From Phenylobacterium sp. (GTDB lineage: Bacteria > Pseudomonadota > Alphaproteobacteria > Caulobacterales > Caulobacteraceae), in the NCBI RefSeq assembly GCF_013822795.1, contig NZ_PNLB01000004.1, positions 173,347 to 237,346 of the forward strand: a DNA stretch of 64,000 nucleotides, in the 5' to 3' direction. Numbering within the stretch: position 1 is the first letter of the stretch; each line of letters begins with the position of its first letter. Position numbers and translations under genes: made by a program. The notes below the pieces were generated by a model. That model was not told the DNA's origin, searched no databases, and saw nothing but the letters and a program-made list of their open reading frames with translations. This document shows, in pieces, positions 26,298 through 34,498 of the stretch.

Positions 26298-27029
26298 TCA
26301 GGCCCACAGTTCCGGCTCGTCGATCATCGCATCGACCAGTTCCATGACCCGCTCGCGCGGGATGCAGCGGCCGAGGCGCTCGGCCTCGTAGGTGGCGACG
26401 TAGATGCCGATCCACTGCATGAAGGTCCGATCTCCGCGCTCGGCCCGCAGGGCGACTGGGCCGCCGGAACAGCCGGCCCCGCCGATGCCGTCGATGTGGA
26501 AGGCGTAGGGATTGAGCCGATAGTCGCTGGCCAGGGTGAAGCCGCGGGCGATCGGCGCCTCGCGCAGGATCGCGGCCCCGCCGGGGAAGCCGTAGATCAT
26601 CCCCGCCGAGCCGGTGGTCAGCGGCAGGCCCTGGGACAGGATGTCGTAGTCGCCAAAGCGCCCTGTCCAGTTGATCGCCTGCGGCTCGCCGCGCAGCCGC
26701 ACGGGCACGCCAGCGACGTCGAGCGAGGCGTCGTCCGGGTCGTGGTGCCAGCGGAAGCGGGGCGTCTGGCCGTCATAGAGCGGGACGCTGATGCCGAGCG
26801 CGGCGCAGTCGAGATCGTGGGCGTAGGTGTCGGCCCAGGTCGCCTCGGTCCCGCGGTTCTTGAAATAGAAGGTGTTGGGCGCCAGCAGGCAGTGCAGGGC
26901 GGTGAGGATGATGTAGCGGTCGCTCTCGACGTGGAACAGGAACCCGGAGAACACCTGATGCGGCTCGCCGTTCTTGTGGCGGGTGGCCAGGCGCGGGCTG
27001 GCCTGGGCGAACGGGTCGATGAGATCCAT
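26298..27029 (-). CDS. Trypsin-fold serine protease-like protein, no signal peptide
   Basis: A 243-residue protein with a chymotrypsin-like triad in order: His46 in ILTALHCLL, Asp104 in DDASLDVAGVPV, and Ser188 in GAGCSGGPVAL. The GDSGG motif is GCSGG here. The N-terminus (MDLIDPFAQASPRLATRHKNG) has no signal or membrane segment, so the protein is probably cytoplasmic, unusual for this fold. It may be a protease or a protease-like sensor. It runs in the same direction as the Mo-hydroxylase but is separated by 84 bases. Confidence 0.72.
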   Translation of the reverse strand: MDLIDPFAQASPRLATRHKNGEPHQVFSGFLFHVESDRYIILTALHCLLAPNTFYFKNRGTEATWADTYAHDLDCAALGISVPLYDGQTPRFRWHHDPDDASLDVAGVPVRLRGEPQAINWTGRFGDYDILSQGLPLTTGSAGMIYGFPGGAAILREAPIARGFTLASDYRLNPYAFHIDGIGGAGCSGGPVALRAERGDRTFMQWIGIYVATYEAERLGRCIPRERVMELVDAMIDEPELWA

Positions 27030-27070
27030 GCAGCAAGCTAGGCGGCGAACCGCCTGCTCGTCGAGACTGT

Positions 27071-27739
27071 CTAGGCCTGGAAGCCGGCCTCGGCGAAGTC
27101 GAGCATCCGGGTCAGCAGCGCGGTGGTGTCACCCTCGCGCGTCGCCCCATCCGACAATACGTGCAGGCGGTCGAACTCGGCGAAGCGGTTGTTGTGGACC
27201 ATGCCCAGGCAGAAGTGCAGCCGCCAGTAGACGGTGTCGCGCGCCAGCTCGGGACGGGCCTTGACCAAGGCGTCGGCGAAGCGGGCGAGGTGGCTGACGT
27301 CCTTGGCCAGCGCCTCGCGCATCTCCTCGTTCCCCTCGCTGCGGGAGCGGATGATGAACTGGATCGAGATGCGGCGGTCGTTCTCGGGCGAGCCCCAGCG
27401 CAGCGGCGGGGCGAACAGGGCCTCCAGGATGTCCCGCACCGGCGGGTTCCCCTGATGGCGGTCGTTCGCCTCGTGCAGCATGCGGGCGCGTTCGCGGTTC
27501 AGCTCCGCCGTCCGGCGACGGAAGATCTCGAACAGCAAGGCGTCCTTGGAGCCGAAGTGATAGTTCACCGAGGCGAGGTTCACGCCCGCATCGGCGGTGA
27601 TGTCGCGCACCGAGACGTTCTGGAACCCGTGCAGGGCGAACAATCGCTCGGCCGCGCAGAATACGGCCGCCTTGGTGGCGGCTTCGTTGGTTTCTTCGGT
27701 TTCGTTGGCCTGAGCCGGGTCCACGGGCGAATCTCTCAT
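27071..27739 (-). CDS. TetR-family transcriptional regulator
   Basis: A 222-residue one-component regulator from the ATG at 27739. The TetR N-terminal helix-turn-helix is clear: AAERLFALHGFQNVSVRDITADAGVN followed by LASVNYHFGSKDALLFEIF. The ligand domain (about 80-222) includes VYWRLHFCLGMVHNNRF, seen in YbiH/CerR-like TetRs. The gene sits 41 bases from the trypsin-fold gene, with a VWA gene upstream. I find no clear palindromic operator nearby. Target and ligand are unknown. Confidence 0.9.
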   Translation of the reverse strand: MRDSPVDPAQANETEETNEAATKAAVFCAAERLFALHGFQNVSVRDITADAGVNLASVNYHFGSKDALLFEIFRRRTAELNRERARMLHEANDRHQGNPPVRDILEALFAPPLRWGSPENDRRISIQFIIRSRSEGNEEMREALAKDVSHLARFADALVKARPELARDTVYWRLHFCLGMVHNNRFAEFDRLHVLSDGATREGDTTALLTRMLDFAEAGFQA

Positions 27740-27783
27740 ACGTCGCGCCACCTTAGCAGGTCGCAGGAGATGGGCGATGCGGC

Positions 27784-28959
27784 CTAGCGCGCCAGCTCCC
27801 GCATCGCCTTGTCGAGTCCCTCGATGGTCAGGGGGAACATGCGCTCGTTGACCAGCTGCTTCATCACCTCGATCGACGGGGTGTAGTCCCAATGGCGCTC
27901 GGCCGTCGGGTTCAGCCACACCACGTGCTCGTAGATCTGGGCCACGCGGTCCATCCAGATCGCGCCGGCTTCCTCGTTCCAGTGCTCGACCGAGCCGCCC
28001 GGATAGGTGATCTCGTAGGGGCTCATCGTCGCGTCGCCAACGAAGATGACCTTATAGTCGCTGGAGTACTTGTGGAGGATGTCCCAGGTGTTCAGCTTTT
28101 CGGTGTGACGTCGACGGTTGTCCTTCCACGCGCTCTCATAGAGGCAGTTGTGGAAGTAGTAGAATTCCATGTTCTTGAATTCTGAGCGCGCGGCCGAGAA
28201 CAGCTCTTCGCAGACCTTGATGTGGCTGTCCATCGAGCCGCCGATGTCGAAGAAGATCAGCACGCTGATCTTGTTGCGGCGCTCAGGGCGCAGCTGGATG
28301 TCCAGGTAGCCCTTCTCGGCGGTGCCCTTGATGGTGCCGGGCAGGTCCAGTTCGTCGGCGGCGCCGTCACGGACCCATTTGCGCAGCCGGCGCAGGGCGA
28401 CCTTGATGTTGCGGGTGCCGAGTTCGACAGCGTCGTCGAGATTCTTGAATTCGCGCTTGTCCCAGACCTTCACGGCCTTGCCGTGGCGGCCCTTGTCCTG
28501 GCCGATGCGCACGCCTTCGGGATGGTAGCCGTTGGCGCCGAAGGGCGAGGTGCCCCCGGTGCCGATCATCTTGTTGCCGCCCTCGTGGCGTTCCTTTTGT
28601 TCCTTGAGCCGTTCGGCCAGGGCTTCCATCAGCTTGTCGAAGCCGCCCATGGCCTCGATCTGGGCCTTTTCCTCTTCGGTCAGGAACTTCTCGGAGATCT
28701 TGCGCAGCCATTCGGCCGGGATGTCCGCCGTGCCCGCGCCCTCGACCTTCTCCAGGCCCTTGAACACGTGGGAGAAGACCTGGTCGAACTTGTCGAGGTT
28801 CTTCTCGTCCTTCACCAGGGCCGAGCGCGACAGGAAGTAGAAGTCCTCGACCGAGCGGTCGATGACCACCTTGTCCAGCGCCTCCATGAGCATCAGGTAC
28901 TCTTTCAGCGTCACCGGCACCTTGGCTTCGCGCAGCTCGGTGAAAAAGCGCATGAACAT
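27784..28959 (-). CDS. CoxE-type VWA domain protein
   Basis: A 391-residue soluble protein. The ATG at 28959 is preferred because GGAAG precedes it; another ATG follows two codons later. The N-terminal helical part (FFTELREAKVPVTLKEYLMLMEALD) matches CoxE-like proteins. A C-terminal von Willebrand type A fold is indicated by ISVLIFFDIGGSMDSHIKV, where the MIDAS motif reads DIGGS instead of DxSxS. Such proteins often assist a MoxR ATPase in cofactor insertion, but no MoxR gene is in view. The Ser to Gly change may weaken metal binding. Confidence 0.85.
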   Translation of the reverse strand: MFMRFFTELREAKVPVTLKEYLMLMEALDKVVIDRSVEDFYFLSRSALVKDEKNLDKFDQVFSHVFKGLEKVEGAGTADIPAEWLRKISEKFLTEEEKAQIEAMGGFDKLMEALAERLKEQKERHEGGNKMIGTGGTSPFGANGYHPEGVRIGQDKGRHGKAVKVWDKREFKNLDDAVELGTRNIKVALRRLRKWVRDGAADELDLPGTIKGTAEKGYLDIQLRPERRNKISVLIFFDIGGSMDSHIKVCEELFSAARSEFKNMEFYYFHNCLYESAWKDNRRRHTEKLNTWDILHKYSSDYKVIFVGDATMSPYEITYPGGSVEHWNEEAGAIWMDRVAQIYEHVVWLNPTAERHWDYTPSIEVMKQLVNERMFPLTIEGLDKAMRELAR

Positions 28960-29166
28960 GGGCAAGCTTCCCGCTGGGAGACGAACAGACGTTTGACTCC
29001 GAAAGATGGGGCCGCAAATCGCCGTTGTCCAGCATGCCCTTGCGTCTGGTTGCGACGCCGCAGGCCGGACGCCGCCGTCTAGGGTTTCTACCGGGGATAT
29101 GGAACCGAACTCGGGCCTCCGGCATTCGGACCTTCGCCTTGAACGCATGGGAAGGGCGGGATACAG

Positions 29167-29187
29167 TTTTAACTTAATAAGTTAAAA
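29167..29187. promoter_or_regulatory. AT-rich 21-base perfect palindrome, likely operator
   Basis: TTTTAACTTAATAAGTTAAAA is a perfect inverted repeat around base 29177 and contains no internal G or C except the C and G that pair with each other. It lies 18 bases before the ATG at 29206. In this GC-rich DNA such a tract is not expected by chance. It does not fit the CtrA spacing. It could be an operator, an AT-rich promoter spacer or a hairpin. Confidence 0.6.
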
Positions 29188-29205
29188 CGAGTCACGTAAC
29201 AAATT

Positions 29206-30021
29206 ATGATCGCGACGCGACGCAGGTGGCTGGCGGGGACGCGGACGGGACCGTCCGTGCGACCAATCACGCCCGATCTTGAAACTTCGCCAGTCGCGGT
29301 CCGTGTCCGCGACCTGACTCTCCGCTTTCCCGTTTACGGGGCTGACAATCGCTCTCTGAAGAAGCACCTGGCGCGGGCCGCGGTCGGCGGCGCGCTCAGC
29401 AATGGCGGACGCATCATCACCGCGCTGCAAGGCGTCAGTTTCGAGCTCAGGCCTGGGGATCGCCTGGGCCTGGTGGGCCATAACGGCTCGGGCAAGACCA
29501 CGCTGCTGCGGGCGCTGGCCGGCGCCTACGAGCCCGACGAGGGGCTCGTCGCGGTGGACGGGCGGATCGCCTCGCTGCTGGATCTCAGCCTCGGGATCGA
29601 CCCTACAGCCACGGGCTTCGACAACATCCGCCTGCGCGGCCTGATCGCCGGCCTGACTCGCCGCGAGGTCGAGGATCGCATGTCGGACATCGCCGAGTTC
29701 TCTGGGCTGGGCCAGTTCCTGGAGATGCCGCTCAAGACCTACTCGGCGGGCATGCAGGCGCGGCTCGCCTTTGCGGTGGCGACGTCGGTCGAGGCCGACG
29801 TGCTTCTGATGGACGAGTGGATCGCGGTGGGCGACGCCGATTTCCGCGGGCTGGCGCACCGGCGCCTGCAAGAGCTTGTCGAGCGCGCCGGCATCCTGGT
29901 CCTGGCCTCGCATGATCCGATGACGCTGCGGACCTATTGCAACAAGGTCATGCGGATCGATGGGGGCCTGGCCTCGCCGATCGTGGAGATCGACGGGTTC
30001 GACGCCCTGATGGCGGCCTGA
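29206..30021 (+). CDS. Polysaccharide-export-type ABC ATPase (TagH/Wzt group), orphan
   Basis: A 271-residue nucleotide-binding protein. It has the TagH/RfbE pattern: RFPVYGADNRSLKKHL, Walker A GHNGSGKTTLL, LRGLIAGLTRREVEDR, the signature YSAGMQARLAFAVAT, Walker B VLLMDEWIAVGD and LASHDPMTLRTYCNK. This group exports O-antigen, teichoic acid or similar glycolipids with a TM2-type permease. No permease is adjacent, so the partner is elsewhere. The ATG at 29206 has no Shine-Dalgarno sequence (CACGTAACAAATT before it), so it may be leaderless or the start may be internal. Its stop nearly touches the convergent MerC gene (1-base gap). Confidence 0.88.
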   Translation: MIATRRRWLAGTRTGPSVRPITPDLETSPVAVRVRDLTLRFPVYGADNRSLKKHLARAAVGGALSNGGRIITALQGVSFELRPGDRLGLVGHNGSGKTTLLRALAGAYEPDEGLVAVDGRIASLLDLSLGIDPTATGFDNIRLRGLIAGLTRREVEDRMSDIAEFSGLGQFLEMPLKTYSAGMQARLAFAVATSVEADVLLMDEWIAVGDADFRGLAHRRLQELVERAGILVLASHDPMTLRTYCNKVMRIDGGLASPIVEIDGFDALMAA

Positions 30022-30022
30022 G

Positions 30023-30412
30023 TCAGGCGGCCTGATCCGCGCACTTGTGCCGCCGCCGCCAGTTGGCGATGTGGGCGCCGGCCAGCAGCAGGCTGCCGAC
30101 CACGGTGATCGGGGTTTCCGCCTCGTGGCTCGGCCAATGGGCCACGCCGAGCGCCATCAGCGACAGCCCGGCCAGCGAGAGCAGGATCACCGCCGGCGAT
30201 TGGCCCTTGCGCCACAGAGCCAGGATCGACATCGGCGCGGCGAGGCCGATGGCGAGCGCATGGACCCACTCGGCCTCCGCCCAGGTCGCCACGACTGGGG
30301 AGAAGGCGGCGACAAGGGGGAGGGCCAGGCAGTGAGCCAGGCAGAGGCCCGACAGGCTGATGGCCGAGGCGTCCAGGAGGGAACTGGGGGCAGATTTCAA
30401 GCGTCCCTCCAC
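30023..30412 (-). CDS. MerC-domain membrane protein, probably Zur-regulated
   Basis: A 129-residue protein with four hydrophobic stretches, starting with a MerC-type segment SGLCLAHCLALPLV (vicinal Cys/His set near residues 23-28), and ending in a His- and Cys-containing tail (WRRRHKCADQ). MerC proteins bind and carry divalent metal ions across the membrane. A strong Zur-like box lies 26-48 bases upstream, so zinc is the likeliest metal. No mercury resistance genes are nearby. Confidence 0.82.
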   Translation of the reverse strand: MEGRLKSAPSSLLDASAISLSGLCLAHCLALPLVAAFSPVVATWAEAEWVHALAIGLAAPMSILALWRKGQSPAVILLSLAGLSLMALGVAHWPSHEAETPITVVGSLLLAGAHIANWRRRHKCADQAA

Positions 30413-30437
30413 AACGACCGCAACCGTCGCGGCAGAG

Positions 30438-30460
30438 GCAATGTAATATTATAACGTTTC
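30438..30460 (-). promoter_or_regulatory. Zur-type box upstream of the MerC gene
   Basis: GCAATGTAATATTATAACGTTTC (positions 30438-30460) is an AT-rich near-palindrome. Against the gamma-proteobacterial Zur consensus GAAATGTTATA-N-TATAACATTTC, quoted from memory, I count 19 of 22 non-degenerate positions identical. It sits 26 bases before the MerC-domain ATG, over the expected promoter, where Zur-Zn would repress transcription when zinc is ample. Confidence 0.75.
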
Positions 30461-30490
30461 AGTTTCAAGCCCGCTTGCGGCGGGGCGGCG

Positions 30491-30982
30491 TCAGATCGCC
30501 GCTTCCTTGAGCTTGCGCCAGACGGTCATGCGCGACACGCCGAGCCGGCGGGCGATCTCCACCGGGCCGACGCCAGCCGCCTGCAGGGCGCGGATGTCGG
30601 CGGCGGGGGCGCCGCGGCGGCGGCGGTTCCACGGCGGTTCGACCGAGGCGACGGCTTCCAGCGCCGCACGCAGCGCGCGGCCGCCTTCGCCCAGGCTGCT
30701 GACGTCGGACTCGGCCACGAACAGGCTGGCCCCGCGGATCTCCAGGCGCTCAAGCACGTCCAGCACTTCGCGGGTGCAGGTGGCGAGGTGGTTGAGGCGG
30801 GTGACGACCAGCTGGTCGCCCTCGGAAATGAAGTCGAGAATCGACATGAGCACGGACGCGCCGTCCGCGCCCGGGCCGGTCGGTTCCTCGGCGCGCACGA
30901 CATGGCAACCGATCGATTTCAGCGTTGCAGTGTCGTCAGCGGACCGCGCGTCGCGCAGCCTGACATATCCGATTTTGAGCAT
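30491..30982 (-). CDS. Serine-recombinase homologue with degenerate active site
   Basis: A 163-residue protein with a resolvase fold: GYVRLRDARSADD at 5-17, an acidic region LDFISEGDQLVVTRLNHLATCTREVLDVLERLEIRG (about 50-84), and a C-terminal helix-turn-helix (PVEIARRLGVSRMTVWRKL, about 140-158). Active resolvases read R-V-S at the start; here position 10, the catalytic Ser, is Arg, and the Arg pair of DRLxR (68, 71) is His and Thr. It should bind DNA but not cut it, so it probably acts as a regulator. The gene is isolated, upstream of the MerC block. Confidence 0.83.
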   Translation of the reverse strand: MLKIGYVRLRDARSADDTATLKSIGCHVVRAEEPTGPGADGASVLMSILDFISEGDQLVVTRLNHLATCTREVLDVLERLEIRGASLFVAESDVSSLGEGGRALRAALEAVASVEPPWNRRRRGAPAADIRALQAAGVGPVEIARRLGVSRMTVWRKLKEAAI

Positions 30983-31136
30983 CCCACCCGTCGCGTGCAG
31001 CTACGTCGATGATTGCGGTGAAGTTCGCAAATGCGAGCGGCAGCGTCAAAGTCCCCGACGTTAAATCGCAGCAATATTTCTCTAAGCGGACGATAAATTT
31101 CAGCCTATCTGGCAAGCTCCGCCCAAAAATTCGCCC

Positions 31137-31670
31137 CTAGGTGGAGAGCCTTTGCGCGGCACGCCGTAGAATGAACTCATGGTCGGTCGTGCCGCCCACC
31201 TGGAACCCATAGGCGCCGACCTGCTCGAAGCCATGGCGCCCGTAGAATCTCTGGGCGCCGAGGTTCTCCGACCAAACCCCGATCCAGAGGTCGCGCGGGC
31301 CGTCGCGCTCAAGCCAGGCCATGACCTGCGCGAACAGTCGCCCGCCCGTGCCGCCGCCCTGCCAGTCCTTGAGCAGGTAGAAGCGCTTCAGCTCGCCGCT
31401 GGTCGCGGTGACGTCCGGATGCGGCAAGTCGCACGGGCCGGCCAGGGCGTATCCGACCGCCTGGCCGTCGGCCTCGACCAGCCACTGGGCCTTGGCCGGA
31501 TCGGCGAGATCGGCGCGCGTGCGCTCGAGGCCATAGGCCTGGGCCAGGAAGTCGGCCAGGTCCTGCGGCGGGTAGAGATGGGCGAAGGTCTCGGTGAACG
31601 TCCGCGCGCCGAGTTCGGACAAAACCTGGGCGTCGGAAGGATCTGCGCGGCGTATCGTCGGTTGTAGCAT
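31137..31670 (-). CDS. GNAT-family N-acetyltransferase
   Basis: A 177-residue acetyltransferase. The acetyl-CoA loop is RFYLLKDWQGGGTGGRLFAQVMAWL, and the C-terminal motif B is LWIGVWSENLGAQRFYGRHGFEQVG. The N-terminus (PTIRRADPSDAQVLSELGARTFTETFAHLYP) is close to spermidine/GNAT proteins of the YhfP-like type. The substrate is unknown. The 154 bases upstream of the recombinase-like gene separate it from that gene. Confidence 0.88.
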   Translation of the reverse strand: MLQPTIRRADPSDAQVLSELGARTFTETFAHLYPPQDLADFLAQAYGLERTRADLADPAKAQWLVEADGQAVGYALAGPCDLPHPDVTATSGELKRFYLLKDWQGGGTGGRLFAQVMAWLERDGPRDLWIGVWSENLGAQRFYGRHGFEQVGAYGFQVGGTTDHEFILRRAAQRLST

Positions 31671-31707
31671 TCGGGTTCCACGTAAGCCGGGTTAGGCTGC
31701 GATTCGC

Positions 31708-32631
31708 ATGGACGTCGCCCTCTACACCCATCTGGAGATGCTGGACCACCGGCCGGGCGAATGGCACCCGGAACGGCCCGAGCGCCTGAGTTCGGTGCTC
31801 GGCGCGTTGAGTGAGAGCGACCTGAAGCTGGATCGGCGCGAGGCGCCGCTGATCGCCCGGGCTGACTTGGAGCTTGCCCATCGCGGCGCCTACGTCCAGG
31901 CGGTGATCGACAGCGCCCCGACCCAGGGGATGCTGCAACTCGACGACGACACCTACATGTCCGCCGGCAGCCTGAACGCGGCGCTGCGGGCGGCGGGCGG
32001 CGTCGTCGAGGCCGCGCGCGACGTGGCCGCGGGCCGCATTGAACGCGCCTTCTGTGCGGTGCGGCCGCCGGGGCACCATGCCGAACCGGCGCTGCCGATG
32101 GGATTCTGCATCTTTTCGAACGTGGCCCTGGCGGCGCGGGCCGCGCAGCTGGAGGGGCTGCAGCGTGTGGCGGTCGTCGACTTCGACGTCCATCACGGGA
32201 ACGGCACGCAGGCGGCGCTGGGCGGCCGGGAGGACCTGTTCTTCGCCTCCGTGCAGCAATGGCCGATGTGGCCGGGCAGCGGTCATCCGTCTGAGGTGGC
32301 GCCGAGCAACATCCGCAACGCCGTGGTTCCGGCGAACGCCCCGCGTGAACTGTGGCGTCGGGAGTTCGAAGGGCTGCTGACCCATGTTGACGCCTTCGCG
32401 CCCGACCTGATCCTGATTTCGGCGGGGTTCGACGCTCACGCCCGCGACCCGATCGGCGATTCCAGCCAGAACCTCGAGGCCGAGGATTTCGCATGGGCGA
32501 CCCGTGCGATCATGAGCCTCGCTCGGACCCATAGTCGCGGGCGGGTTGTTTCCTCGCTCGAGGGCGGGTACGACCTGGAGGCTCTAGGCCGTTCTGCGCT
32601 TGCGCATGTACAGGCACTTTCGCAGGGGTGA
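31708..32631 (+). CDS. Histone deacetylase-family zinc amidohydrolase
   Basis: A 307-residue zinc deacetylase of the class II-like bacterial family (acetoin utilisation AcuC and HDAH relatives). Catalytic features are [16 protein letters not shown] (His pair), the zinc ligands in [13 protein letters not shown] and [12 protein letters not shown], and the [11 protein letters not shown]yr. The N-terminus [14 protein letters not shown] is typical. It may remove acyl groups from lysine or polyamines. The divergent GNAT gene begins 37 bases away, so an acetylation/deacetylation pair is possible. Confidence 0.93.
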   Translation: MDVALYTHLEMLDHRPGEWHPERPERLSSVLGALSESDLKLDRREAPLIARADLELAHRGAYVQAVIDSAPTQGMLQLDDDTYMSAGSLNAALRAAGGVVEAARDVAAGRIERAFCAVRPPGHHAEPALPMGFCIFSNVALAARAAQLEGLQRVAVVDFDVHHGNGTQAALGGREDLFFASVQQWPMWPGSGHPSEVAPSNIRNAVVPANAPRELWRREFEGLLTHVDAFAPDLILISAGFDAHARDPIGDSSQNLEAEDFAWATRAIMSLARTHSRGRVVSSLEGGYDLEALGRSALAHVQALSQG

Positions 32632-32672
32632 GGGCGTAGGCTGGGTTGCACGAATCCTGGCCATTGGATGAC

Positions 32673-33290
32673 ATGGCCGACGCTTTGACCGCCGACCCTC
32701 CGAGAACGAACGCCATGCGCCCCGGGGCGATCGTGCTTGCGCGCCATGGTGAGCCCGACATTCACCGCAAGGTGATGCTGAACGTGCACGGCTACCGCGA
32801 CTACTGGAGCCGCTACGAACAGCTGGGCATTCGGCCGGGCCAGACGCCGCCGCCGGCGCTGATCGAACAGACGGCCCGGGCCGGCGTGATCATCTCATCT
32901 GTCCGCAACCGTTCCATCGAGAGCGCCCTGGCGCTGGCCGCGGGCCGTGAGTTCGACCGCACGCCCCTGTTCGTCGAGGCGCCCCTGCCGCCGCCGCACT
33001 TTCCGGGCTTCGTGCGGATGTCACCCAAGATCTGGGGCTTCATCGCGCGGTTCTGGTGGTGGTTCTTCAATCACCACGACGGCCAGGAGACTCGCCGGCA
33101 GGCCGAGCAGCGTGCTGACGAGGCCGCCGACCTGATCATCGACCTGGCGGTTGGCGGTCAGGACGTGGTGGTCCTGGCGCACGGCTTCTTCAACTTCATG
33201 GTCGGGCGCGCGCTGCGTCGGCGCGGCTGGCGCCTGACGGCCAATCAGGGCTGGAAGTACTGGTCCACCCGGCGCTACGAGCGATCCTGA
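32673..33290 (+). CDS. Histidine phosphatase superfamily protein
   Basis: A 205-residue protein of the phosphoglycerate mutase-like fold. The RHG motif reads VLARHGEPDI and the second catalytic His is in VVLAHGFFNFMVG; the Arg is in SVRNRSIESAL. The middle part has an unusual hydrophobic stretch (WGFIARFWWWFFNHH). I chose the ATG at 32673; another ATG at 32715 is possible. Substrate is unknown, and the overall similarity to known phosphatases is modest. Confidence 0.82.
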   Translation: MADALTADPPRTNAMRPGAIVLARHGEPDIHRKVMLNVHGYRDYWSRYEQLGIRPGQTPPPALIEQTARAGVIISSVRNRSIESALALAAGREFDRTPLFVEAPLPPPHFPGFVRMSPKIWGFIARFWWWFFNHHDGQETRRQAEQRADEAADLIIDLAVGGQDVVVLAHGFFNFMVGRALRRRGWRLTANQGWKYWSTRRYERS

Positions 33291-33357
33291 AAGACGCTCG
33301 AAAAGTTGCGGGCCGGAGCGCCGGTCACTAACCTGCTAGCTTCTCAAGGAAATCGGA

Positions 33358-33600
33358 ATGGCCGACGCCGCTGACATTGACGCGCTCTCCTTCGAGCAGG
33401 CCCTGGCCGAGCTGGAACGCATCGTCGGCCAGCTGGAGTCGGGCCAGGCGCCGCTGGAACAGTCCATCGAGCTGTACGAACGCGGCGCGCTGCTGAAAGC
33501 GCATTGCGAGAAGCGTCTGGAGGCCGCTCGCCTGCGGGTCGAGAAAATCGTCGTCGGGGCCAATGGCCAGGCCGGCGTCGAGCCGGCCGAGTTCAACTGA
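33358..33600 (+). CDS. xseB: Exodeoxyribonuclease VII small subunit
   Basis: An 80-residue helical protein that pairs with XseA to degrade single-stranded DNA into oligonucleotides. The family core [44 protein letters not shown] is fully visible. AAGGAA lies a few bases before the ATG. It is the first gene of a tight operon with ispA (1-base gap) and dxs, an arrangement common in proteobacteria. XseA is not in this window. Confidence 0.96.
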   Translation: MADAADIDALSFEQALAELERIVGQLESGQAPLEQSIELYERGALLKAHCEKRLEAARLRVEKIVVGANGQAGVEPAEFN

Positions 33601-33601
33601 C

Positions 33602-34480
33602 ATGGCGCTCGGCAAGCGCCTCTCCGAGGCCGCCGACCTTGTGACGGTGGCGCTCGACGAACTTCTGCCGCGGGCCGAGGGGCCCGAGCAGAGGCTGACC
33701 GAGGCCATGCGCTACGCCGCGCTCGGCCCAGGCAAGCGCTTACGGCCGTTCTTCGCCATCGAGACCGGCCGGATGTTCGACCTAGACGAACGCGCGGTGC
33801 TGCGCGCCGCGTGCGCGCTGGAGTGCATTCAGGCCTACAGCCTGATCCACGACGATCTGCCGAGCATGGACGACGACGACATGCGCCGCGGCCGGCCGAC
33901 CGTGCACCGGGCCTATGACGAGGCGACGGCGATCCTGGCCGGCGATGCGCTGCAGACCTTCGCGTTCGAGATTCTCGCCGACCCCGACACTCACCATGAC
34001 GGCGCCGTGCGCGCCGACATGGTGCTCAAGCTGGCCCTGGCCTCGGGCGCGCGCGGCATGTGCGGCGGCCAGATGATCGACATGCTGGGCGTGCGCGACG
34101 ACCTCGGCGCGGTGGCCCGCATGCAGCGGCTGAAGACCGGCGCGCTGATCGCCGTCTCGTTCGAGCTGCCCTTGGTCATGGCCCATGCGGGCGACGCCGA
34201 ACGTCACGCCCTGATGGCCTTCGCCCAGGACATCGGCCTGGCCTACCAGATCGTCGACGACCTGCTGGATATCGAGGGCGACAGCGCCGTGCTGGGCAAG
34301 AAGGCCGGCAAGGACGCCGAAAAGGGCAAGGCGAACTATGTCACCCTGCTCGGGGCGGATGCGGCGCGCGAGCGCCTGGCGTTACTGGCCGAACAGACGA
34401 AATCGCACCTTGATCCGTTCGGTCCGCGGGCCGATTTCCTGCGGGCCAGTGTCGATTTCGTGCTAGATCGCCGGAACTAG
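33602..34480 (+). CDS. ispA: Farnesyl/geranyl diphosphate synthase
   Basis: A 292-residue trans-prenyltransferase that condenses isopentenyl diphosphate with allylic diphosphates. The first Asp-rich motif is [17 protein letters not shown] and the second is [13 protein letters not shown], with the Lys-Arg-Arg of [11 protein letters not shown] nearby. The two-residue insertion in the first motif (DDxxxxD) is typical of bacterial farnesyl diphosphate synthases. It is encoded between xseB and dxs. Confidence 0.95.
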   Translation: MALGKRLSEAADLVTVALDELLPRAEGPEQRLTEAMRYAALGPGKRLRPFFAIETGRMFDLDERAVLRAACALECIQAYSLIHDDLPSMDDDDMRRGRPTVHRAYDEATAILAGDALQTFAFEILADPDTHHDGAVRADMVLKLALASGARGMCGGQMIDMLGVRDDLGAVARMQRLKTGALIAVSFELPLVMAHAGDAERHALMAFAQDIGLAYQIVDDLLDIEGDSAVLGKKAGKDAEKGKANYVTLLGADAARERLALLAEQTKSHLDPFGPRADFLRASVDFVLDRRN

Positions 34481-34498
34481 ATCGAGAACAACAACAAT

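Noticed and set aside
29167..29187. CtrA box in the AT-rich palindrome.
   Set aside because: The TTAA blocks are not 7 bases apart in any pair, so it does not match the motif.
30016..30028. 13-base palindrome GCCTGAGTCAGGC between the ABC ATPase and the MerC gene.
   Set aside because: It arises from two convergent stop codons preceded by alanine codons, with no T-tract and only 6-bp arms.
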